In this document: positions 1 through 6,243 of the stretch, piece after piece
How positions within the stretch are numbered: position 1 is the stretch's first letter
Layout: every line of letters begins with the position of its first letter
Source: a virus
Length of the DNA: 34,900 nt
Virus record (IMG/VR): IMGVR_UViG_3300023281_000583
Coordinates: 1 to 34,900 of that record
Direction: 5' to 3' (one strand)
Made by a program: the position numbers and the translations under genes
The notes under the pieces: model-generated
What the model was told of the DNA's origin: nothing
The model's input: the letters and a program-made list of their open reading frames with translations, nothing else
The model's database searches: none

Positions 1-106
1 GAGCTCCCTAGGTCTCGGCAGAGCTCCCTAGGTCTCGGCAGAGCTCCCTAGGTCTAGGCAGAGCTCCCTAGGTCTAGGCAGAGCTCCCTAGGTCTAGGCA
101 GAGCTC
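1..106. repeat. Terminal tandem repeat, five 20-bp units
   Basis: Five head-to-tail copies of a 20-bp unit beginning GAGCTCCCTAGG fill positions 1-100. Units 1-2 differ from units 3-5 at one base (C/A at unit position 16). A sixth copy stops after GAGCTC at 101-106. The window opens exactly on a unit boundary, so the contig probably ends inside the array. In T7, short repeats (SRL/SRR) flank the terminal redundancy, and this array lies at the equivalent genome end. A packaging or terminal-repeat role is inferred. Confidence 0.85.
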
Positions 107-445
107 GGCGCCTTGTCAAAGGACGGGCAAGCAAAGAGACAGATCCAAACCGGCAGCGCGGCGCGGCGGGAGCTCGGCAGGCTTGGCGGTGCCTGACTGG
201 ACAGCGGCGGGAGCTCGATTCGGATTGGGAATCCGAGAAGGCACACCCCCACACCGCACTTGCTGCCCGGTTAGGCGCCGGTAGCCCTTGCTGTGTGCCG
301 CGTGATGTGCCGCCCAGGGCTTGCAGGCCGGAAGGGCTCGCTGTGTGTGCGGATTATGGAATAGCCGCCGGGGGCCCGGGGGGGCGGTAGCCACCAGCGC
401 TATATATCGACCCCTCAGATTTTTGTGCCGTATTTAGGTACCAAG
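107..445. other. Non-coding genome-end region
   Basis: No credible gene is seen here. The reading frames are arginine- and proline-rich and look like chance frames in GC-rich DNA. The stretch holds a 14-bp direct repeat (GCGGCGGGAGCTCG at 163-176 and 204-217), a loosely repeated GCTGTGTG-containing segment (about 290-355), a G/C-run segment near 365-390, and the AT-rich GCTATATATCGA at about 400. This content fits the untranslated end of a T7-like genome. Confidence 0.5.
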
Positions 446-479
446 AAAAAAAGAGAGGAAGGCGCCCTAGAAGCCTTCC
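446..479 (-). terminator. Intrinsic terminator at the end of the rightward T7-equivalent map
   Basis: On the minus strand, GGAAGGC (479-473) pairs perfectly with GCCTTCC (463-457) around a 9-nt loop. TCTC and seven T residues (452-446) follow. A 7-bp GC-rich stem with a U tract is a standard intrinsic terminator. It lies downstream of all the late genes, so it would end late transcripts or the short transcript from the candidate promoter at 634-656. Confidence 0.75.
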
Positions 480-493
480 CCTCAAAAGGGTGT

Positions 494-507
494 CACACAC
501 ACACACA
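494..507. repeat. (CA)7 microsatellite
   Basis: Seven CA dinucleotides lie between the terminator and the candidate promoter. A matching TG tract occurs at 29397-29408, just upstream of the primase-helicase start. No function can be assigned. Confidence 0.8.
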
Positions 508-633
508 GAACCTCTAGAGCTCGCCTACGATTTATCGCTTTACAACTAAGAGGTCTTAGTCCTTCTAAGCATCGTCTTTCTATGTCTTGGTGGTCGAGCT
601 CTATAGCCCCTTATAAGGGCTTGGATTCTTCTT

Positions 634-656
634 CCTTCTATACTGGCACCTAATCC
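634..656 (-). promoter_or_regulatory. Candidate phage RNA polymerase promoter (SP6-like, phi-OR position)
   Basis: The minus strand reads ATTAGGTGCCAGTATAGAAG. My hand alignment gives 17 of 21 matches to the SP6 promoter core (ATTTAGGTGACACTATAGAAG), including the GGTG recognition block and TATAGAAG with the predicted +1 G at 638. It lies downstream of the last late gene and upstream of the genome end. T7 carries its phi-OR promoter at that place. The polymerase of this phage is divergent, so use of this promoter is inference. Only one convincing copy was found. Confidence 0.5.
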
Positions 657-698
657 TCAGGGGCGTCTTCCCGGGGCATTACGTCCGGGAGCGGTATG

Positions 699-742
699 GA
701 TAGAAATGTATACACCTGTCAACTTTTGAGTGCATTTCTATC
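699..742. repeat. 10-bp inverted repeat
   Basis: GATAGAAATG (699-708) and its exact complement CATTTCTATC (733-742) are separated by 24 bp. The element lies just after the stop of the last late gene. No T tract follows on either strand, so it is not an obvious terminator. It could be a protein-binding site or an RNA processing structure. Confidence 0.55.
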
Positions 743-761
743 AGGCCGTCTGCTTTGAGCA

Positions 762-1073
762 TTACGGCAGCGCCGGCGGTAGTTTGATAATGGGGGCCCC
801 GGGCCTGCCAGTGCCTGGGCGGGAGCCTTGCGCGATGTGCATACCTTCCCACTGGGGCTCTTTTGAGTCCCAAGAGTTTGACACTTCAACTCCCAAGGCC
901 ACCTTCATAGCCTCGTCGAGCGGTACGCCGGCCTGGAGTAGCCCGTGTAGCAGGTTGGTCCCGTGGTTTGTGCGGGCCTTTGGGAACTTCGGAGTAGGGA
1001 GAGCTCCCGTGAATCCGATTTCCTCAGAGTTGAGGACGATGCGTATTTTCTTCTGTTTCTTGTCGTAGTTCAT
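762..1073 (-). CDS. Small hypothetical late protein downstream of terminase
   Basis: This 103-residue protein of unrecognised family follows the large terminase by one base (terminase stop at 1077-1075, ATG at 1073-1071). T7 places its gene 19.2-19.5 small proteins in the same position. The N-terminus is lysine-rich (MNYDKKQKKIRIVLN), and the last third is rich in Gly and Pro (GSRPGTGRPGAPIIKLPPALP, interrupted by no charged cluster). An upstream in-frame start at 1109 would overlap terminase by 35 nt. I prefer 1073 because it abuts the terminase stop. There is no signal peptide or membrane segment. It is probably coexpressed with terminase; the function is unknown. Confidence 0.6.
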   Translation of the reverse strand: MNYDKKQKKIRIVLNSEEIGFTGALPTPKFPKARTNHGTNLLHGLLQAGVPLDEAMKVALGVEVSNSWDSKEPQWEGMHIAQGSRPGTGRPGAPIIKLPPALP

Positions 1074-1074
1074 T

Positions 1075-2766
1075 TCACATCCATGTGTCGGGCTTGTGGG
1101 CCTCACCAAACGTGCGTGTGTTTATTATGGACTCAAGCTCCTTTTCAAGCAACTCATCGCGCCTGGTGTTCATCTCTTCAGTAGCCGAGCGGCCGGCAGC
1201 CTCTGCCCAGTATTTCACAGCCATACTAAGGACGTCAAGGCGGTCGTCGTGGATCAGGGCTCCCCTCTCGCGTGTACAGCGCGTCATCTGCCAGAAGAGC
1301 CTGTACTGGTTTTGCTTCTCCGGCGGAAGTGTTAGAGTGGACTCGTAGTCCGCTTCGATAAGGCTGGAGGAGACTACCAGTTTATGCTGATTCATTACTG
1401 GCTCAAGAGTATCAACGATTCGCTTATTCTTCTGGATGTGATGGCGGACCTCTTCAGTCGTGACGGGGTAGATACGCCTGAGGTGCTGCTTGAGCAGTTC
1501 CAGAAACATACCGTCCCCAAAGTTCGATTCTACGAGAATAAGGTTTACTTGATGCAGCTTGGCTTTGTGTGCGAGTTTTTCGAGCACCTCTTTGCCGTAT
1601 CCACCAGCGATGCCAGTACATTCATGGACGTACATAAAACCGTTCAGCACTTTTACGACACAGAACGAAGTTTCGTCCTTGCCGCGTCCAGAGGGGTCAA
1701 TCGCCATGACTGAGCCGCTATATGGAAGCCAATCCCCGTCGATCACCATTGGTTTGTGGTAGTGGTCCCCAGCAAAGGAGACGTTCGGGAGCTCAGGCAG
1801 CCTGTAGTCGTCTGACCCGGCCCAGATCAGGTTCTCAGGGGCTTTATCGGGGTTGACGTCCATGACTACGAGGTCGCGGACGCGCAGCGGGTACTTGTTC
1901 TCGTCTTCAAGAGAAGGGTCCAGCATGAACTGCTGGGCGAACCCGCTTCGGCCGTAGCTGGCTTCGCGCTCTGCGAGCTCGGTCGTGTTGAAGCGACAGG
2001 GGTCCGTGGGCTCTCCAACGATCTCTGGGGCCTCTCTGATCTCTTCTTCGATCTTCGGGGCTAGGGTGTTCCCGTAGCGCCTCCTCAGGCGCTCTGTGGG
2101 GTACCTTGCAGGCCACACTCGAGTGGTGTAGCCCCGCTCTGGCAGTATGTGGTAGAGGCTACCAGCGTCCGTCTGAGGCGTCCCCAGGAAGACGATCTCC
2201 CCACCGGGCTTGACGATGGCTTCAAACTCTTTGACGAGCTCTGAAAGCTTGTCTCGCTGCCCCTGGGTGGCTGCGTTGTTCAGTGACTCCGCGTCATCAG
2301 AGATGATTAGGTCGGCGCGAGACCCTGTAAGCTGCCCTGTGATGCCGACAGACTTGACCGAAGGAGCGTGCGCCGCTTTGGCCGGCCCTACATCGAACGC
2401 GATCTTGGAGGTACGCTGGGATTCCGCCGGCTTCAAGTGCGCCAGGATCGGCATTTCCCAGATCATGCGCTGCACGAAAGTTGAAAAGTCGTCAGATCGA
2501 GACTTACTGGCCGATACCACCAATATGTTTTTCTGAGGGTCTAGCAGTAGCTGCCAGACTGCGTAGGCGCTAGTAAGGAACGACTTACCCACCCCTCGAA
2601 ACGCGCATATGGTCCGGCGGCGTGGGCCATGCTGCAAGAACGCGCTAATGTCGTACTGGATGGACGTAGGCTCTGGCAGGTTTAGATAGCTCCAAACCAG
2701 ATAAACAAAGTTCCTAAAGTCTTTGAGCTCTTCAGGGACTTCAAACTCGGCCTTACGCTTGCTCAT
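1075..2766 (-). CDS. Terminase large subunit (T7 gp19-like DNA maturase B)
   Basis: This is the ATP-driven DNA packaging motor and nuclease, which acts at the portal to fill the procapsid and cut concatemers. The protein has 563 residues, close to T7 gp19 (586). The ATPase half shows a Walker A motif (AFRGVGKSFLT, about residues 55-65), a Walker B (LIISDDAE, about 153-160) and the coupling motif FLGTPQT (about 193-199). The C-terminal RNase H-like nuclease shows the acidic residues expected: D357 in MAIDPSGRG, E413 in LVESN and D507/D508/D511 in HDDRLDVL. The start overlaps the small-terminase stop as ATGA, so the two subunits are translationally coupled. It is confidently assigned. Confidence 0.97.
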   Translation of the reverse strand: MSKRKAEFEVPEELKDFRNFVYLVWSYLNLPEPTSIQYDISAFLQHGPRRRTICAFRGVGKSFLTSAYAVWQLLLDPQKNILVVSASKSRSDDFSTFVQRMIWEMPILAHLKPAESQRTSKIAFDVGPAKAAHAPSVKSVGITGQLTGSRADLIISDDAESLNNAATQGQRDKLSELVKEFEAIVKPGGEIVFLGTPQTDAGSLYHILPERGYTTRVWPARYPTERLRRRYGNTLAPKIEEEIREAPEIVGEPTDPCRFNTTELAEREASYGRSGFAQQFMLDPSLEDENKYPLRVRDLVVMDVNPDKAPENLIWAGSDDYRLPELPNVSFAGDHYHKPMVIDGDWLPYSGSVMAIDPSGRGKDETSFCVVKVLNGFMYVHECTGIAGGYGKEVLEKLAHKAKLHQVNLILVESNFGDGMFLELLKQHLRRIYPVTTEEVRHHIQKNKRIVDTLEPVMNQHKLVVSSSLIEADYESTLTLPPEKQNQYRLFWQMTRCTRERGALIHDDRLDVLSMAVKYWAEAAGRSATEEMNTRRDELLEKELESIINTRTFGEAHKPDTWM

Positions 2767-2981
2767 TCCCCCTGAGCTCGCACTTTAGCAAACGGAACAA
2801 TCTTTGACAGGTCGTGGATGGGCGTTTCCGATTCAGCGCTTACGTCCATACCGTTGTCTTTTAGGAACTTCACCGCCACACCTATCTCTGCTGCGCTGGC
2901 TTCTCCCGACTGGAGTCTATCAATAAGCTCTTCGGCTGTGATACGATGCAGATGTTCGAGCAGTGCTTCTTTTGATTTCAT
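2763..2981 (-). CDS. Terminase small subunit (T7 gp18-like DNA maturase A)
   Basis: This 72-residue protein lies directly upstream of the large terminase and overlaps it by ATGA. Small terminases recognise concatemer DNA and recruit the large subunit. The helical region followed by AVKFLKDNGMDVS (about residues 36-48) matches the FLKDN-type segment common in T7-like small terminases. At 72 residues it is slightly shorter than T7 gp18 (89). Its ATG overlaps the ATG of the plus-strand metallopeptidase gene within the palindrome CATG (2979-2982), so the two genes diverge with no spacer. No strong Shine-Dalgarno is visible. The call rests on synteny and the short motif. Confidence 0.8.
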   Translation of the reverse strand: MKSKEALLEHLHRITAEELIDRLQSGEASAAEIGVAVKFLKDNGMDVSAESETPIHDLSKIVPFAKVRAQGE

Positions 2982-3285
2982 GGGTCTCAGTAAGAAAATA
3001 AAGCAAGGGGTTGAGACCTTGCATGACTTAGTGCCTCTTCCTCACCCAGTGAGGGTGACGCGCCCAAAGCGTATGGACGAGTATGGGACGTGCGAGTACC
3101 TTGAAGAGCCCGACAGGTTCCTGATCCGCATTTACGCACGCCTGGCAGACAACGCAGCGCTTGCGATTCTAGCTCACGAATGGGCGCACGCCGTATCCTG
3201 GACTGAAGACCCTCACGTAGACGCGCACGGGCCCGAATGGGGGGTCGCCTACTCGAGGTGTTATCAGGCACTGTGGGAAATCTAA
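2980..3285 (+). CDS. SprT-like HExxH metallopeptidase, the only plus-strand gene
   Basis: This 101-residue protein carries LAHEWAH (H66, E67, H70), a classical zinc-protease HExxH motif. It is followed by DAHGPEW with H83-G84, a plausible third zinc ligand in the arrangement seen in SprT-like proteins. The minus-strand frame over the same DNA (2987-3271) is arginine-rich low-complexity sequence with no motif, so the plus strand is the coding one. ATG at 2980 overlaps the small-terminase ATG as CATG. The TAA at 3283-3285 overlaps the lipoprotein stop at 3284-3282. No Shine-Dalgarno or clear sigma70 promoter is visible upstream. An independently expressed cargo gene or a lysis-associated enzyme are both possible. 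The family is likely; the role is unknown. Confidence 0.75.
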   Translation: MGLSKKIKQGVETLHDLVPLPHPVRVTRPKRMDEYGTCEYLEEPDRFLIRIYARLADNAALAILAHEWAHAVSWTEDPHVDAHGPEWGVAYSRCYQALWEI

Positions 3286-3629
3286 GCTGCTGGCGGCTGG
3301 GGAGGCGTTGAGCCTACTGCTTCGCCGCGTGCCGTGCGCTGATTGTTGCGGTAGCGGTTGACGCCATAGCCGCCTACGGCCGCCGTAGCTCCCATTTGGG
3401 CTAGAAGCGCTAACCAGCCGGCCGGCGTCGTAGGCATAGACTTGACGAGCTCTTCCGTGCGGAGCTCGATCTCATCGGCTTTAGCCTCAATGGCGTCGTG
3501 AAGCTCAGGCTCAGTGATTACCCCCTGTTGGTAGGCGTCCACAGAGTCTGCGAGGTCCCGAAGGTCGCCAGGAGTGGCGCAGGAAGCGGTGAGGGCCAGC
3601 AGGATGCCGGCGATGTAGGTGATTTTCAT
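3282..3629 (-). CDS. Predicted lipoprotein in the lysis region (possible outer-membrane spanin)
   Basis: This 115-residue protein begins with a lipoprotein signal (MKITYIAGILLALTASC; lipobox LTAS-C, Cys17), so the mature protein would be anchored by a lipid. A mostly acidic helical segment follows. Then comes a hydrophobic stretch, GWLALLAQMGATAAVGGYGV (about residues 72-91), and a Pro-rich tail. It starts in a TAATG overlap with the holin-like gene behind a good ribosome site (AGGAG, 7 nt from ATG). T7-like phages carry Rz/Rz1 spanin genes around here, so a spanin subunit is plausible. The second hydrophobic segment is unusual for Rz1, so the role stays open. Confidence 0.65.
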   Translation of the reverse strand: MKITYIAGILLALTASCATPGDLRDLADSVDAYQQGVITEPELHDAIEAKADEIELRTEELVKSMPTTPAGWLALLAQMGATAAVGGYGVNRYRNNQRTARGEAVGSTPPQPPAA

Positions 3630-3847
3630 TAGGAGCTCCTAGCAATAAAGGAAACGAGGGTCGAGATTACAGCCGTAATGACCGCGCAAGCCCCCATGAG
3701 AGTGGATTTAGAGGCCTCAAGAGCCCTCATACGGTCGGCCAACTTTTCAAGGTCGCCCTGCACGATTCTATCCCGCGCAATCAAAGAGTCTACTTTGCCC
3801 TCAAGTCGGCCAAGTGCCAAAAGAATACGCTGATCGTCGGGTTGCAT
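3629..3847 (-). CDS. Holin-like small membrane protein
   Basis: The protein has 72 residues. An N-terminal charged, heptad-like helix (LALGRLEGKVDSLIARD through LEKLADRMRALEASK) is followed by one C-terminal transmembrane segment, TLMGACAVITAVISTLVSFI (about residues 49-68). This is the organisation of XhlA-type holin or holin-associated proteins. T7 has its class II holin (gp17.5) at the same position, between tail fibre and small terminase. Holins permeabilise the inner membrane at lysis time. The call combines topology and synteny; no sequence match to T7 gp17.5 is claimed. Confidence 0.6.
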   Translation of the reverse strand: MQPDDQRILLALGRLEGKVDSLIARDRIVQGDLEKLADRMRALEASKSTLMGACAVITAVISTLVSFIARSS

Positions 3848-3865
3848 GGCTGATTAGAACGCACG

Positions 3866-4306
3866 CTACGGCGCGGTGGGGTAGGCGTTAGTGCGTCCTG
3901 GGAAGTCCGCCTTTACCTTGATGATAAAGTTGAGGCAAAGGTCTTGGCCGGCAACTGTACCGAGGACCGTGGGGGCCGGGTCGTGGTAAGCGTCGATACC
4001 CAGAAGGGCAGAGTTACCACACTCGTTACCGGAGTCTGTCGCGCTCATCGTGCGGTTCCCGACGATACCCCTGCCCCGAAGATCCGGCACGTTGAACGTA
4101 GTCGAGCCGTCGCCAACGCCGTAATACGTCCCTAGCACTTGGAACAGTTTGGCGTACGTAGTACGGCTGACAGCCTGCCCATTACAAAACAGGAACTCGT
4201 CAGGCGTTGCGTGGCCGACATAAGGCAGGACTACGCCTACCGGAAGAGCCAGGGACACTTCTTCAAGAAGGTCAGGCTCGAAAGATCTTTGAGTGATTTG
4301 GGTCAT
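3866..4306 (-). CDS. Tail-collar domain protein (short tail fibre / fibre tip)
   Basis: This 146-residue protein contains a phage tail-collar module: VGVVLPYVGHATPDEFLFCNGQ, then TYAKLFQVLGTYYGVGDGSTTFNVPDLRGRGIVG (about residues 23-90). This is the characteristic pattern of the collar and microcystin-dependent protein family. I chose the ATG at 4306 because it overlaps the tail-fibre stop as TAATG. An in-frame codon at 4324 would add six residues. Such proteins sit at the distal end of receptor-binding fibres. Position directly after the fibre gene suggests the two form one adhesion device. Confidence 0.85.
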   Translation of the reverse strand: MTQITQRSFEPDLLEEVSLALPVGVVLPYVGHATPDEFLFCNGQAVSRTTYAKLFQVLGTYYGVGDGSTTFNVPDLRGRGIVGNRTMSATDSGNECGNSALLGIDAYHDPAPTVLGTVAGQDLCLNFIIKVKADFPGRTNAYPTAP

Positions 4307-6243
4307 TAGATGTACAACTCCCATTTGACTGTAGGGCCATAGCCGCCAGCTTCGGAATCTTCACTTCCGTGGGTGAGCACGAAACTTGACGTTGTCTTGC
4401 TTGAAACAGCTACATCGGAGCCGTAATGCACCGTGGGGTGCTCTTCAAAAGCGCGGATCTTGTAGAAAGCGTCAGGCATCGCCCAGTTGAAGTTGACCTG
4501 CGTTTGCGTGGTAGAAATGCGGCTATACGTCCAGTCATGCGCTGAGGTCTCCATAATGTCTTCGCCGTAGTTGATGCTAACTCGGGTTTCGTTACCCACA
4601 GAGGTACCATCAATCTTGAAACCCCCAGCGCGTGCCAGCCCCCACACCCTTATGTTTTGTACGTACCTGTAGCCTAAGTAGTGTACCCGGAACAGCGAGT
4701 CGTTATTAGGGCTGCGTACGTCTAGCACGTCAATGATCGGGGTAGCGGCCCGCAGGCTAGTGCTACCGTGTGCGCTCGTTTGTAGGACGGCGACTCCGGC
4801 GTTGTCTTGTACTTCAAAAACTTCGTCGGCCTGACTAGAGCCTCCAGTGACTACGACGTGCCTAGCCTCCGAACCGGACGAGGTGTTTTGATACACGCGC
4901 AGAGCTTGGTTGCCCGCAGAGAGCTTCCAAGTTCCCGCCGGGGCGCTGTCTTGCTCGACGGCCAGAAGCTCATTACTCCCGTCCGTGATCGCCAGCAAGT
5001 CGTTGGTACCCGCACTGCGGTCAATCTTGAGCCCACCGACGCCAGTCGTAGTGCTTATGGATAGTCGAGTCGCTGCGTCTTCCGTCGCCGTGCCAATAGT
5101 CAGGTGGCCCAGAGGCGAAATCGCAGTACCTATCTCGGCGTTTGCAGCGTCTCGGAGCTCGACAAGGTTTGCGCTCTGCGTTCCTGAGCTCTTCTTGATG
5201 ACCAGCCCTTGGGTAGCGTCGTTGCCAGGCTGAAGAGTTACAGACCCCGCCGTCACCGCTGCGCCGGCCTTGGTTGTGATGCCCCCGCCCACTCCCACGC
5301 TAAACTCAGTCGCCCCAAGGTGATCTTGAATCACGAAAGGGTCTGCGGTCTGCGCGGTTAGCTGCTTTGCCGTGATAATAGACGCGTCAGCGCTACCGGA
5401 TTCAAACAACACGTTACCAGTGAGTGCCGACTTAGAAATGCCCATGTTCTGAGCGCTGACGCGAGAGCCACTTGGCGGGCAGTTTGTGTTCCCTGTGTTT
5501 CCGGGAAACGAGCTCGCTTCAAACTCGATGTAAAACTTATTGTCCGTCGCGTCGAGGTATACGCGGAAGTCTCGGGCCACCTCGCCGCTAGAGGGCGTCT
5601 GTAGAATACCGTCTACCTCAACGACAAAAAGCTCGTTGACGGTGGCGGAAGGATCGGGGCTCGTTAGCTGGAAACGGTTTGTGGTTCCGTCTGCCACCAC
5701 TTCCCACGCTTGAGCGCTTGCGGCGCCCGCAAAGACGGCCTGCGTGTCTACGTAGTCTTTAGTTACCGCGTCGGTAGGGCCAACAGGCGTTGCGAGGTTG
5801 GTGATTTTTCGCGCTTCCGCGTCTAATGCACCACTCACTCCCTCTTTCAACGCCCCTAGTAGCGTATCAAGGGCCTCTTGCGCGAGGAACTGGTTGTGAA
5901 TGGCGCTCTGGTCGAGGTTAGCTTCGGTCAGCAAAGAAGCGTTCGTAAAGTCTACCGTACGGTCTGCTAAAGCTCGGGGAGTCTCGCGGTAGAGCTCGAC
6001 CACTGAGCCGTTTGATACGGTAACAGTCGCGCCAAAGGTCAGCGTGGACACTGCCGGGACTTCATCAATGTCGAAGTCGGTAACGGCAGCGCCGTTTACC
6101 TTCGCTTTGATGTGTGCAGGCAGCAGGTACGGCTTAGACGCGGTAGCTGCGCTACCCGCTTCAAGGTCGAAGACGATGTCAAACTGTTTTGACGTAGCTT
6201 GGCCGCTAGTGGCCGTGTACGTTTTCTTAGAGAAAAAAGTCAT
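4306..6243 (-). CDS. Tail fibre protein (T7 gp17-like N-terminus)
   Basis: The protein has 645 residues. The first 130 or so resemble the T7 tail-fibre N-terminal domain that joins the fibre to the tail (FSKKTYTATSGQATSKQF ... LYRETPRALADRTVDFTNASLLTEANLDQ). The middle is repetitive Ala/Thr/Ser-rich sequence typical of trimeric beta-fibres, with motifs such as DHLGATEFSVGVGGG and recurring LRDAANAEIG-type segments. The C-terminal 100 residues are aromatic-rich and presumably reach the host surface. T7 gp17 is 553 residues. The start overlaps the stop of the giant internal protein gene by one base. The fibre family is confident; receptor specificity cannot be read. Confidence 0.9.
   Translation of the reverse strand: MTFFSKKTYTATSGQATSKQFDIVFDLEAGSAATASKPYLLPAHIKAKVNGAAVTDFDIDEVPAVSTLTFGATVTVSNGSVVELYRETPRALADRTVDFTNASLLTEANLDQSAIHNQFLAQEALDTLLGALKEGVSGALDAEARKITNLATPVGPTDAVTKDYVDTQAVFAGAASAQAWEVVADGTTNRFQLTSPDPSATVNELFVVEVDGILQTPSSGEVARDFRVYLDATDNKFYIEFEASSFPGNTGNTNCPPSGSRVSAQNMGISKSALTGNVLFESGSADASIITAKQLTAQTADPFVIQDHLGATEFSVGVGGGITTKAGAAVTAGSVTLQPGNDATQGLVIKKSSGTQSANLVELRDAANAEIGTAISPLGHLTIGTATEDAATRLSISTTTGVGGLKIDRSAGTNDLLAITDGSNELLAVEQDSAPAGTWKLSAGNQALRVYQNTSSGSEARHVVVTGGSSQADEVFEVQDNAGVAVLQTSAHGSTSLRAATPIIDVLDVRSPNNDSLFRVHYLGYRYVQNIRVWGLARAGGFKIDGTSVGNETRVSINYGEDIMETSAHDWTYSRISTTQTQVNFNWAMPDAFYKIRAFEEHPTVHYGSDVAVSSKTTSSFVLTHGSEDSEAGGYGPTVKWELYI

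Noticed and set aside
116-394. Minus-strand frame of 92 residues near the left end
   Set aside because: Pro/Arg/Ala-rich composition typical of chance frames in GC-rich DNA, no ribosome site, and it lies beyond the terminator.
669-690. TCCCGG/CCGGGA hairpin as a terminator
   Set aside because: Only 6 bp with a 10-nt loop and no T tract on either strand.
717-722. Minus-strand TTGACA, a possible sigma70 -35 element
   Set aside because: No acceptable -10 hexamer at 16-18 nt spacing.
679-765. 27-residue minus-strand frame starting in a TAATG overlap after the last late gene
   Set aside because: No Shine-Dalgarno, no recognisable features, and it crosses the 699-742 inverted repeat. A start-stop overlap alone is weak support.
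2987-3271. Minus-strand frame of 94 residues opposite the HEWAH gene
   Set aside because: Arginine-rich, low-complexity sequence without motif or ribosome site. The plus-strand frame has a coherent zinc-protease motif, so this is its shadow.
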